DNA from: Planctomycetota bacterium
GTDB taxonomy: Bacteria > Planctomycetota > Planctomycetia > Pirellulales > Pirellulaceae
NCBI GenBank assembly: GCA_029259935.1
Contig: JAJDEH010000154.1
Location: forward strand, 1-64,000
DNA length: 64,000 bases
Reading direction: 5' to 3'
Both the position numbers and the translations under genes were made by a program. Below the pieces are notes generated by a model that was given only the letters and a program-made list of their open reading frames with translations, was not told the origin of the DNA and made no database searches. Positions 24,809 through 33,204 of this stretch are shown in pieces (positions within the stretch are counted from its first letter, which is position 1; each line of letters opens with the position of its first letter).

Positions 24809-26278
24809 TCATTCCGCCGGAATGTAATTCAGCGTGTAGTAGGCCTCATCGTGCAACAGCGGCAGGCCTTTCGCTGAACGCACTCCGTCCATGTGCAGTT
24901 CATGGACGTGGCCTTCTTGCAAGCCGTCGATATGTAGACGCACTGATTTGTTATCGGAAGCGACGTCCGCCCGTGTGATCTTGGCTTCGGTGTGATCCAC
25001 TTCGGGGCTGCCGTAGCTGGCTTGGAAGATGTAGGTGTAAGTCGGCAAGCGGTACGATGCCGGATCGCCCGCCGTTTTCGGGTCGACCGGCTTGGTGAAC
25101 GTCAATTCAAAGCCGTCCGGCTTGGCGCGCATTTCGTGAACTTCGAATGGAATCTTTCCTGTCCAGTCGAGCCGTTCCAGGGCGAACGGATTTTTACCCC
25201 GCGACCCCCAACCGCGATTGGTGCTGCCGACGAACATCTTCCCGTTGTCAGTCATTTTCATGGCCAACGTGCCGGAACCAAACCCTTCGCGAAACGGAAA
25301 ACAGACACCTTGATAATGGCCGTCGACCTTTTCCAGAAACACGCGCATCACCGTACTGAATGTCTGGTCGCCGACGAAAAGCTGGTTCTCGAAAGGTCCA
25401 AACTTACCGCCGGTGGTATCGCAAACCACGCCGCTGGCGGACTGGCCCATCTTTTTGTAAGGAAACAGCACGGCCGGCGGCTCGTACTCGGGAATCTTTT
25501 TGGCTTCCGTCATGATGCGGCTGCCGCTTTGCGGGTCCTTGGGCCGAGGGCCGATGGCGTCGGTGATGTCGTACCAGTTGTTGCCGCCGGGGTGGCCCTG
25601 AAACGATCCGGGACGCAGCCACGAGAGTTTGCTGGTCCCGTTCCAAGGTCCCTGGTTGTCGGTATAAAACATGTCGCCCGCGGCGTTCATGCCGATGCCG
25701 CCCGGCGATCGAATGCCGCTGCAGGTGGGAATGGTCTTGCCGTCGGGAGTGACCCGAACACACCAGCCGCGATATTTGCAGTTGCTGTTGAACGAGCCGG
25801 TCAGGCAAAGCACGACCCAGATATTGCCATCGCGGTCGAACTTCGATCCGATGGCGTATTCGTGATAGTCGCCGGTGATTTCCCAGCCATCGGCCACGAC
25901 CTCGAACAGATCGGCGCGGCCGTCGTTATCTTCGTCTTTCAGCCGGGAAACGTCACACCGCTGAGTGATGTAAAGGTAACCATCGCGCTGAGCGAGCCCC
26001 AGCACTTCATGCAGGCCGCTGGCAAATCGCTTGGACTTAATTTTTTCAGCCGAATCGGCGAACGGGTTCTCAAACATGTAGATGTCACCCCGCCGGGAAG
26101 AAGCCGCCAGTTTTCCGTCGGGCATCAGTTCCAGCCCCCCAACTTCCAGCACCACTCCCTCGGGAATGGGCAACGCAAAGATGGGGTAATAATCGTCTTC
26201 CGTGGGAAGTTTTTCTTGGGCTAGGCCCAGCGCGGAAAAGTACGTCAACAAGACGGCCAACGTCGCGATCTTCTTCAT
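24809..26278 (-). CDS. Secreted beta-propeller protein, sorbosone/glucose dehydrogenase-like
   Basis: The 489-residue protein has a signal peptide ending in ALGLAQ. The rest looks like a six-bladed propeller of the soluble glucose/sorbosone dehydrogenase group. Repeats with [49 protein letters not shown] (two blocks) and [12 protein letters not shown] are typical. It has no c-type heme. The C-terminal 120 residues ([18 protein letters not shown] onwards) look like an Ig-like beta-sandwich. In planctomycetes these proteins are exported and take part in carbohydrate use. Substrate and PQQ dependence are unknown. The ATG at 26278 is used because it begins the signal peptide. Confidence 0.8.
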   Translation of the reverse strand: MKKIATLAVLLTYFSALGLAQEKLPTEDDYYPIFALPIPEGVVLEVGGLELMPDGKLAASSRRGDIYMFENPFADSAEKIKSKRFASGLHEVLGLAQRDGYLYITQRCDVSRLKDEDNDGRADLFEVVADGWEITGDYHEYAIGSKFDRDGNIWVVLCLTGSFNSNCKYRGWCVRVTPDGKTIPTCSGIRSPGGIGMNAAGDMFYTDNQGPWNGTSKLSWLRPGSFQGHPGGNNWYDITDAIGPRPKDPQSGSRIMTEAKKIPEYEPPAVLFPYKKMGQSASGVVCDTTGGKFGPFENQLFVGDQTFSTVMRVFLEKVDGHYQGVCFPFREGFGSGTLAMKMTDNGKMFVGSTNRGWGSRGKNPFALERLDWTGKIPFEVHEMRAKPDGFELTFTKPVDPKTAGDPASYRLPTYTYIFQASYGSPEVDHTEAKITRADVASDNKSVRLHIDGLQEGHVHELHMDGVRSAKGLPLLHDEAYYTLNYIPAE

Positions 26279-26406
26279 CTGCAGATCCTTCAGGTTGCGG
26301 TGTTCAGCGGAATGCGAATAGTCTAATCGGAACGGACGCGGACTAACACCTTGGTAAGCCATGAGAACGGCCCCCCCTCACGGTCCGGAAACACGGTCCG
26401 GCCCCG

Positions 26407-27429
26407 TCATCGGGGTCGCCCTGACGGGCAGCAGTCAGCCGGACACTCGTCGCGGCGGGCTGGCAACGACCCGATTACGCGACGCTCGGCACCTTGCGTC
26501 CTTTCCTCGATCAGTTCACGGATCATGGCGATGAACACCGGGTGAGTGCCCACCGTTTTGGCTCGCACCATGTTCAATCCCAGCTCGTCACAAACGTCGC
26601 GGGCTTCGGTGTCCAGGTCGAACAGAATCTCCATGTGGTCGGAAAGAAAGCCGATGGGGACCAGCACGACGTTCGCAACGTTGCCTTCGGCGTGCAACTG
26701 TTTCAGGTAATCGCAAACATCGGGCTCGAGCCAGGGTTGCGTGGGAGGGCCGCTGCGACTTTGGTAGACGAGCGCACTGCCGAAATCGCCTATTTGCTCG
26801 TTAACCAACCGGCAGGCTTCTTGCAGTTGCGGAACGTAGTCGCCGCCCTGGGCCATCGACTCGGGAATACTGTGGGCGGTGTAAACAAGTTGCGTGGACG
26901 AATGTTGCTCGGACGGAATCTCGGCAAGCGCCGCTCGCACGCGTTCGGCCATTGCTTCGATAAAGCCGGGGTGGTTAAAGAAGGCTCGTAGTTTTTCAAC
27001 TTGTGGCGCGTCTACGCCGACAACCTGCCGGGCCCGCTCGACATCTTCTCGATACTGGCGACACCCGGAATAAGAACTGTAGGCCGATGTCATGAAGGCC
27101 AGAGCTCGATGAATGCCGTCGGCTTTCATTTGCCTCAGTGTGTCGGCCAGCATGGGGTGCCAATTGCGGTTGCCCCAATAAATCGGCAGGTTGACGCTGG
27201 CCGCTTTTAGCTCGGTGGTCAACGCGGCGATCAGTTCCCGGCACTGGCCGTTGATGGGGCTTACTCCGCCGAATCGCTGATAGTGTTCGGCCACCGCCAG
27301 CATTCGCTCGCGAGGCACGTTTTTTCCACGTAACACGTTTTCCAAAAATGGAATGACATCCTCGGGACCTTCCGGTCCGCCAAAGGAAACCACCAGCAGC
27401 GCGTCGTAGTTGTCGGTATTTTCAGCCAT
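26407..27429 (-). CDS. hemH: Ferrochelatase
   Basis: The 340-residue protein matches ferrochelatases: YDALLVVSFGGPEGPEDV at the N-terminus, NWHPMLADTL, FMTSAYSSYSGCRQYRED, then the catalytic His in YTAHSIPE and Glu in LSDHMEILFDLD. It inserts iron into a porphyrin for heme synthesis. The ATG at 27429 overlaps the previous gene's stop by eight bases. The last 30 residues, rich in Arg and Cys, are an extension. It is the third gene of a run with a four-helix membrane protein and a TIGR01777 epimerase. Whether the substrate is protoporphyrin or coproporphyrin is not clear, since no other heme genes are present. Confidence 0.92.
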   Translation of the reverse strand: MAENTDNYDALLVVSFGGPEGPEDVIPFLENVLRGKNVPRERMLAVAEHYQRFGGVSPINGQCRELIAALTTELKAASVNLPIYWGNRNWHPMLADTLRQMKADGIHRALAFMTSAYSSYSGCRQYREDVERARQVVGVDAPQVEKLRAFFNHPGFIEAMAERVRAALAEIPSEQHSSTQLVYTAHSIPESMAQGGDYVPQLQEACRLVNEQIGDFGSALVYQSRSGPPTQPWLEPDVCDYLKQLHAEGNVANVVLVPIGFLSDHMEILFDLDTEARDVCDELGLNMVRAKTVGTHPVFIAMIRELIEERTQGAERRVIGSLPARRDECPADCCPSGRPR

Positions 27430-27907
27430 CTTGGTCTTCACTCGTGATAGTCTTGGTTTCCGTTGCCGAGGCGGCCGGTTGATCGGACACGCGCTTCGAC
27501 GTCGTAGAGGCATGGTATAGTATCGCCGCGAATGGTAACCACCAGATCAGGTCGTTTGTCAAAAGAATCGCGCCGAACGACCACGGCAATTCTCCTTGAA
27601 CCACGGCCAGCAGGAACCCGATCGGTCCAAATATTTTTCCCAGCAAACCGACCAACGTAATCGGCCAATGCCGAATCGGATCGGCGGCGGCGATCAAGTA
27701 GCCGATTCCGTAGACGCCGACGATCATTCCCACGCACTGCCAAATCTGGGGATACCGCGGCGGATCCAGCTCCACGAACTCGAACCATCGCAGTGGAAAG
27801 AACACCACCAGCAGACCCCACGCCAGATTGTAAGCCCCGGCCAGCACCAGCACCCAGGCCATCCAGCGCGGCGGGCGAATTTCGTCACGGTGTGTCATGT
27901 CGTTCAT
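27422..27907 (-). CDS. Four-helix membrane protein
   Basis: The 161-residue protein has four membrane helices at about residues 15-37, 55-75, 82-103 and 110-131, and a polar tail with a Ser/Thr-rich end. No motif of known function is visible. It sits eight bases after a TIGR01777-type epimerase gene and overlaps the ferrochelatase start, so the three are one transcript. A role in heme or membrane lipid handling is only suggested by that context. Confidence 0.72.
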   Translation of the reverse strand: MNDMTHRDEIRPPRWMAWVLVLAGAYNLAWGLLVVFFPLRWFEFVELDPPRYPQIWQCVGMIVGVYGIGYLIAAADPIRHWPITLVGLLGKIFGPIGFLLAVVQGELPWSFGAILLTNDLIWWLPFAAILYHASTTSKRVSDQPAASATETKTITSEDQDG

Positions 27908-27915
27908 CGATTAGC

Positions 27916-28809
27916 TCATTTGCCCAAAACGTGCCGCAGCGCCACTTCCAACTCGGGATGCTGGAATTCGTATCCACTGGCGACGAGTGCCCGCGGCTTG
28001 ACGTGGTCACTGGCCAACAGCAATTCATGCGCCATTTCGCCAAGCGCAAGGCGAAGAAAAAATGCCGGCAAGGGAACGATCGTCGGACGCTTCAAGACAC
28101 GGCCCAGTGTCTTGGTGAACTCTCGATTCGTCACGGAATTTGGGGCCACTAGATTCACCGGACCGCGCAGTGATTCAGTCACGATGGCGTGATGAATGGC
28201 ACCCACCGTATCATCCAGCGAAATCCAGCTCCACCATTGCTTGCCGCTTCCCACAATGCCTCCACCTCCCAGCTTGAAGGGAAGCAACATTTTGGTGAGC
28301 GCTCCGCCTTTGGGGCTCAGCACTAGGCCGATCCGGATGTTCACGACGCGCATCCCGACGTCGACCGCGGCTTTCGCGGCCGCTTCCCAATCTTGACACA
28401 GAACCGGCAAGAACCCTTCCCCCGTGGAACTACTTTCATCCAACACTTCCTCGCCCCGTGAACCGTAGATGCCAATGGCCGAAGCGGCCACCAACGTCTT
28501 CGGAGGCGCTTTCATTTTTGCCAGACCCTCGCACAGCAGGCGCGTGCCAACGATTCGGCTGTCTCGCATCCTTTGCTTACGGGCCTTGTTCCAACGGCCT
28601 CCCGCGATGTTCTCGCCGGCCAAGTGAACGACCGCATCGACCCCTTCCAGTGGCGCGGAATCAAATTCCTCCCGATCAGGATGCCAAGCCACCTCGCCTT
28701 CCCCGGCCATCCCACGGACTATTCGAGTAACTGAATGTCCCTCCGTTTTCAGCAGCGAAACCAGTTCGCCGCCAACGAGGCCACTGGATCCGGTAATTGC
28801 GACATGCAT
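27916..28809 (-). CDS. TIGR01777/YfcH-family NAD-dependent epimerase
   Basis: The 297-residue protein begins with the Rossmann motif HVAITGSSGLVGGELV, has VVHLAGENIAGGRW, SAIGIYGSRGEEVLDE and IRIGLVLSPKGGAL, all typical of the TIGR01777 (YfcH/SulA) subfamily of extended SDRs. The ATG at 28809 leads directly into this motif, so upstream in-frame codons are rejected. Members have unknown substrates, although fusions and neighbours hint at roles in cell division or heme-related chemistry. It leads the run with the membrane protein and hemH. Confidence 0.87.
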   Translation of the reverse strand: MHVAITGSSGLVGGELVSLLKTEGHSVTRIVRGMAGEGEVAWHPDREEFDSAPLEGVDAVVHLAGENIAGGRWNKARKQRMRDSRIVGTRLLCEGLAKMKAPPKTLVAASAIGIYGSRGEEVLDESSSTGEGFLPVLCQDWEAAAKAAVDVGMRVVNIRIGLVLSPKGGALTKMLLPFKLGGGGIVGSGKQWWSWISLDDTVGAIHHAIVTESLRGPVNLVAPNSVTNREFTKTLGRVLKRPTIVPLPAFFLRLALGEMAHELLLASDHVKPRALVASGYEFQHPELEVALRHVLGK

Positions 28810-29186
28810 CAAGCTCGATTCCTTTCCGGTGTTTAGTGCATCACAAGACAGCCTGATTCGTGTCGGTGATGCGGGCATTTTCTCATGGCGGCATCCAAGG
28901 CTCAAGCGGGCCGCGAATCACGCCGCATTTTCGGCAGGGGGAGCAAATTACATCCGGTCATTACACGGCGCGCGCAAGATCTTAACAGAAGTTTAATCGG
29001 ATATTCACCAATGACACATTTGCTCTTCATGTGGGTCAACAAAATCTGTAACTGAAAGGCGTCGATTGGAATCACTACCGACGGCCTGAGGTTCCGCCAC
29101 TTGTGCATTCCACTTTGATCAGAGCAACAACATCACTTAACACAAGGATCCGAGGCCCTAAGGCCTCATTCTTAGGATTAAACTCA
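28810..29186. other. Intergenic region between divergent epimerase and DUF1559 genes
   Basis: This 377-base gap separates a minus-strand and a plus-strand gene, so it must hold promoters for both. A small hairpin (GAGGCC at 29152-29157 pairing with GGCCTC at 29162-29167) lies about 20 bases upstream of the DUF1559 ATG and could affect its translation. I see no coding sequence. Confidence 0.6.
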
Positions 29187-30386
29187 ATGAATACATTGCC
29201 TTGTGCCGGCGATTCCGGCTTGGCCCGCGCGAAACCCCGACCGGGATTCACTCTGGTCGAAATGCTGGTCGTGATCTTCATCATCGCGGTGCTGGCCGGA
29301 CTTTTGATGCCCGCAGTTCAAGTCGCCCGCGAGGCCGCCCGCAACGCCCAATGTCAAAGCAATCTGCGGCAGTTTGGCATCTCGTTGACCGCTCATGCTG
29401 ATTTGTCCGGCTCGTTATGTTCAGGCGCGTTTGACTGGCAGGAGGATGGTTGCGTCACCGAGATCGGTTGGGTCGCGGATCTGGTGAATAGTGAACAGCC
29501 CGCCGGCAAGATGCTGTGCCCGTCCAATCCTTTTCAGTTGAGCGCGGTGTACAAGGACCTTTTGGATCTGGGAGCCGCTGACTTTGGAGCTAACGTTTGC
29601 GTCGACATGGACGGCAGCGAACCTCGGCTTGCACCAGACGGAACCACCATCACGAATCCTTGCCGCCTGATTCTTGAGGATCAGACGAGCGGATCGTCGA
29701 CCTACGACCCGGGCACTGATCTGCGCCGTGAACTTGTCGAAAAGAAAATCTACGAGAAGCATTACAACACAAACTACACCGCCAGTTGGTTTTTGGTGCG
29801 GTCCGAATTGTCCTTGGACACCGACGGCAATCTGCGCGAAACGAGGCCCGGTTGCGGCAAGTCGCTTACGTCGCGCAATTCCACGCGGGGACCGCTGCGT
29901 TTGGCGCAGGTCGATGGTGCCGCCATCAGCTCGTCGTTCATCCCGCTGATTGGCGACGGCAATATCGGCTTGGACACGCTTTCCCAACCGATTGGCGAAC
30001 ACGACATGGGTACGAACTTGATCGCTCCCTTCACGGCCGGTCCCGTCTTGGGCCGGATCACCGATCCGCCAACCATGGGCACACCCGCTGACTTTTCGAG
30101 TTCCACCGACAAGTCGGTTTGGTGGCCAGTTTGGGCCAGAGACTCGTTGCAAGACTATCGTCGATTTGCCCCCGTGCATGGAGGTCGCTGCAACATTCTT
30201 TTTGCGGATGGCAGCGTGAAGTCCTTTGAAGACGAAAACGGAGACGGGCTACTCAATAACGGATTTCAAGCGACTCCCGGCAATGGCTTCGCGGATGGGA
30301 CCACGATTGAACTGCCACCGGAAGAATTTGAAAGCTTGTATTCAATGATGGATCAAACCGCACATCAACTCCAATCAAGCAGATAG
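29187..30386 (+). CDS. DUF1559-family pseudopilin-like protein (1)
   Basis: The 399-residue protein has the type IV pilin-like N-terminus: a polar leader of about 20 residues, then [20 protein letters not shown] with the Gly-Phe cleavage site and Glu at +5. It continues with [19 protein letters not shown] and ends with the DUF1559 signature ([17 protein letters not shown]). DUF1559 proteins are abundant in planctomycetes and are thought to be exported pseudopilins processed by a prepilin peptidase. The ATG at 29187 is chosen because it places the leader correctly. It is paired with a second copy 150 bases downstream, which shares the plan but differs in sequence. Confidence 0.9.
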   Translation: MNTLPCAGDSGLARAKPRPGFTLVEMLVVIFIIAVLAGLLMPAVQVAREAARNAQCQSNLRQFGISLTAHADLSGSLCSGAFDWQEDGCVTEIGWVADLVNSEQPAGKMLCPSNPFQLSAVYKDLLDLGAADFGANVCVDMDGSEPRLAPDGTTITNPCRLILEDQTSGSSTYDPGTDLRRELVEKKIYEKHYNTNYTASWFLVRSELSLDTDGNLRETRPGCGKSLTSRNSTRGPLRLAQVDGAAISSSFIPLIGDGNIGLDTLSQPIGEHDMGTNLIAPFTAGPVLGRITDPPTMGTPADFSSSTDKSVWWPVWARDSLQDYRRFAPVHGGRCNILFADGSVKSFEDENGDGLLNNGFQATPGNGFADGTTIELPPEEFESLYSMMDQTAHQLQSSR

Positions 30387-30534
30387 GGAGGTGGGTATAG
30401 AAGTAATTCGTCGCGTTGAAAGTTGCCAGCGTAAATGTATCTCATCGTTCAATTCAAAATCAACATCCGCTACTTAACAGAAGAGCCCACGGATCGACAA
30501 AAAATGAGATGCCGTGGGTCCAGGAGAATTGGGA

Positions 30535-31785
30535 ATGAAAAAGGAAGAACGCACGGCGTTCACACTTGTCGAATTGTTGGTGGTGATTGCGATCATTGCC
30601 TTGTTGGTCGCCATCTTGCTGCCTGTTCTATCACGAGCACGCGAATCCGCTCGTAACACGGCATGTAAAAACAACCTTCGCCAGTTTGGTGTCGGTTTTC
30701 ATCTGTTCGCCGATCGCGACCCCCGGGAACGGCTTTCGAGCGGTGCATGGGATTTCCGTCGCGATGGTTGCATGGACACCTATGGCTGGGTCGCCGACCT
30801 AACCAATATCAATGCCGCGCTGCCCAACGAAATGCGTTGTCCCAGCAACCCGCTGAACGGCCCTGAAAAGCTGAACGACTTGCTTGGAAAAGACACGACC
30901 AATGGTAAAGACGGCGCACCCGCCTCGCGCCTTGCCGATGGTGTCTGCGGCAGTCCCCAGTGGGCCGGCCTCAGCGGTCCCGGCAGCGGCACGACGTTCG
31001 CCTCGACAGACGCGGACTCAGCCCAGCGTGCCGAACTTGTCGCGCGAGCCTTTATCGAGAAGGGGTTGAACACCAACTATGCCTCAAGCTGGTTCTTCTC
31101 GCGCACGGGGCCTCGATTCACCGTTGACGGTTCCGGCAACTTATTGAGTGTCGGCGACCCCACCAAGCAAGGTTTGAAGGGTTTGAGTACCACATTGGGC
31201 GCGCTGCGTCGGCCCATCGTGGAATCGAGCCCCGTGGTCAGTTCGTTGGTTCCGCTGCTTGGCGACGCCGCTCCTGGCGACGTTGACGAAGCCGTTCTGT
31301 CGCAAGACATTTTCTACGATGCGGCTGGCGTGTTCGCCAACGGCAGCACGGACGAGCGATTCTTCCTCGACGGTGGCGAACTGCTGTGCGAAGCCATGAA
31401 CGACGGTCCCGCTTTCTGGACCGGTACTCGCGTTTCGCTGATCGCTCAGCAGTCGGATCTGTCGACTCAGATCGAGTGCGAAAAGGCCGGCAGTTGTCCG
31501 CCGCCGACGGCAACCTCGGCCACATTTCTGCAAGACACGCGAGACTGGTACGCCGTCCACGCGGGTGGTCTTAACGTGCTGTTTGCGGACGGCAGTGTCA
31601 AGGAATTCGCCGATGCCAACGACGATAAGTTTCTCAACCCAGGTTTTCCCGTCGACGAGAACTTGACCGAGGACGACTACGCCGCGATCGGTTATCGCCA
31701 TCCAGACGTTGAACTTCCGCCGGGCCAAATCTTCAGCAACATCTTCCTGATGGACCTGTCCAAGCACGGCGTGTTTGAAAACTAG
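30535..31785 (+). CDS. DUF1559-family pseudopilin-like protein (2)
   Basis: The second DUF1559 protein has 416 residues. A very short basic leader (MKKEERTA) is followed by [20 protein letters not shown], typical of prepilin-type signals. Then come [20 protein letters not shown] and, near the C-terminus, [20 protein letters not shown] strong AGGAGA ribosome site before the ATG at 30535 selects this start over the GTG at 30514. It is about 35-40 percent similar by eye to the preceding copy, so the pair arose by an old duplication. The two are likely co-transcribed and may form a heteromeric fibre or surface assembly. Confidence 0.9.
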   Translation: MKKEERTAFTLVELLVVIAIIALLVAILLPVLSRARESARNTACKNNLRQFGVGFHLFADRDPRERLSSGAWDFRRDGCMDTYGWVADLTNINAALPNEMRCPSNPLNGPEKLNDLLGKDTTNGKDGAPASRLADGVCGSPQWAGLSGPGSGTTFASTDADSAQRAELVARAFIEKGLNTNYASSWFFSRTGPRFTVDGSGNLLSVGDPTKQGLKGLSTTLGALRRPIVESSPVVSSLVPLLGDAAPGDVDEAVLSQDIFYDAAGVFANGSTDERFFLDGGELLCEAMNDGPAFWTGTRVSLIAQQSDLSTQIECEKAGSCPPPTATSATFLQDTRDWYAVHAGGLNVLFADGSVKEFADANDDKFLNPGFPVDENLTEDDYAAIGYRHPDVELPPGQIFSNIFLMDLSKHGVFEN

Positions 31786-31834
31786 CTCCCGCTCGGCATG
31801 GGGTGCTTGCGGACCCATCGCCGTTTGACCTTCC

Positions 31835-31868
31835 CCAGGTAGGAGGTGCTTTTGTGTCTCCTACCTGG
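31835..31868 (+). terminator. Strong hairpin downstream of the DUF1559 pair
   Basis: An 11-base perfect stem pairs CCAGGTAGGAG (31835-31845) with CTCCTACCTGG (31858-31868) around a 12-base loop. It lies between the second DUF1559 gene and the DUF1573 gene. There is no T-tract after it, so it is either a poor intrinsic terminator, an RNA-processing or stability stem, or one copy of a short genomic repeat. Confidence 0.5.
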
Positions 31869-31897
31869 ATTTACGTTCATGCAAAGAGAGAAAGCGA

Positions 31898-33115
31898 ATG
31901 AATCGGATCGTTGCTATCCCGGCCTTGATCGTTGCCGTCGTGGTCCTGCCATTGGTCTGGGTCGGCGCTTCCGCGCGAAAACGGCCCGTGCTGCGGGTCA
32001 ACCCGAAAACGGGAAACTATCGCCCCATCACCGAAACGGAAATGCAAGACTTCCGCGAGCGAAGTGGTTTGACTCCATCGGCCGTCCCGCCCAAGGCGGT
32101 GGTCGACCAAACCGAATACGATTTCGGCGTGATGGATCCACGACAAACGGATGGCCACGTGTTTGAGATCCGTAACGAGGGGTCGGGGCCTTTGTATTTG
32201 ACCGGTTCCGGTACCACTTGTAAGTGCACCGAGTTCAACGTGCTGGACTCGACCATTCCTCCCGGCGAAGTCGGACGCGTCCAAGTGGTTTGGAAGACAG
32301 TATTTGATTCTGGATCGTTTCATGAATCGGCAACCATCAAGACAAACGATCAGAACGTGCCCGAGATCAAACTGGTCGTTCGTGGAAACGTGCTTCGCGA
32401 ATTCGGCTTCCAGCCTTTTCAACTCGACTTTCCGCGCTTGTTGCCGGGAAAAAACCAGTCCCGTACCGCGCTGTTGTTTTCGGAAAAATGGGACAGCTTC
32501 GGCATCGCAAATGTGGCGTCTACGATGCCGGGGCTAACTTGGAAGATCAAACCGGCCGACACCGAGGCGCTGGCCGAAGCGGACGCCAAGAGCGGTTATC
32601 AAATTACATTTACGACTCCGGAAGATCTCACCACGGGCCGGCATTCGCATCGAATTCGCTTTCAATTATTGCCGCAGGGCGAGCAGGAAGCCCGGTCCGT
32701 TGAGCTGGGCAGCGTGGCCAATGTCATTCGACGACTGTCAATTTATGGGCCGTCGTTGAAAACAACCGCGGACGGTACAGGGGAAGTCAGCCTGGGCAAT
32801 CTGCGATTGGGACAAGGAAAGCACCTTCGCTTGATGGTGAAAGTGCACGACGAAGATTCCACTCTCAGCGGAGCGAAAATCGTGACCCAACCAGACTTCC
32901 TGCAAGCCACGATTACGCCTCACGAAGCCTCGGCTCACAAGAAGTACGGCTTTTACGATCTGGATATCAGGGTGCCGAAGGACGCGCCCGAAGGAATTCA
33001 TGACGGAATCAATGCCGGCCAATTGCGGCTGATGCCGAATCACCCGCGCATCAAGGAAGTGAAATTACGGGTCATCTTCTCGGTGGTCGATGACCGGCCG
33101 GGCTACGCGCGGTAG
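31898..33115 (+). CDS. DUF1573-containing exported protein
   Basis: The 405-residue protein has a signal anchor or signal peptide (VAIPALIVAVVVLPLVWVGASA). The DUF1573 module follows at about residues 68-165: EYDFGVMDPRQTDGHVFEIRN, then GTTCKCTEFNV and IPPGEVGRVQVVWKT, the family's beta-sandwich with a conserved Cys pair. The second half repeats an immunoglobulin-like pattern. DUF1573 proteins are secreted in Bacteroidetes and planctomycetes; function unknown. The gene lies in line with the DUF1559 pair, after a hairpin. I expect a periplasmic or surface protein. Confidence 0.86.
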   Translation: MNRIVAIPALIVAVVVLPLVWVGASARKRPVLRVNPKTGNYRPITETEMQDFRERSGLTPSAVPPKAVVDQTEYDFGVMDPRQTDGHVFEIRNEGSGPLYLTGSGTTCKCTEFNVLDSTIPPGEVGRVQVVWKTVFDSGSFHESATIKTNDQNVPEIKLVVRGNVLREFGFQPFQLDFPRLLPGKNQSRTALLFSEKWDSFGIANVASTMPGLTWKIKPADTEALAEADAKSGYQITFTTPEDLTTGRHSHRIRFQLLPQGEQEARSVELGSVANVIRRLSIYGPSLKTTADGTGEVSLGNLRLGQGKHLRLMVKVHDEDSTLSGAKIVTQPDFLQATITPHEASAHKKYGFYDLDIRVPKDAPEGIHDGINAGQLRLMPNHPRIKEVKLRVIFSVVDDRPGYAR

Positions 33116-33170
33116 CCGCAAATCGCGGTCAGCATGCTAGTCAGTTGTTGAAGCAATCTAATCGAATTTG

Positions 33171-33204
33171 AAACGGTGAAACTTTGAAAACGGTGAAACT
33201 TTGA
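33171..33204 (+). repeat. Perfect tandem 17-base duplication at the pilM-like start
   Basis: The unit AAACGGTGAAACTTTGA is present twice head to tail (33171-33187 and 33188-33204). The second copy covers the TTG start codon of the PilM-like gene. It duplicates the translation-initiation context, so it may create two ribosome entry sites or be a recent slippage event. No third copy is visible. Confidence 0.85.

Noticed and set aside
31835..31868. Hairpin as a certain intrinsic terminator
   Set aside because: The stem is perfect, but there is no T-tract after it; kept only as a probable stem.
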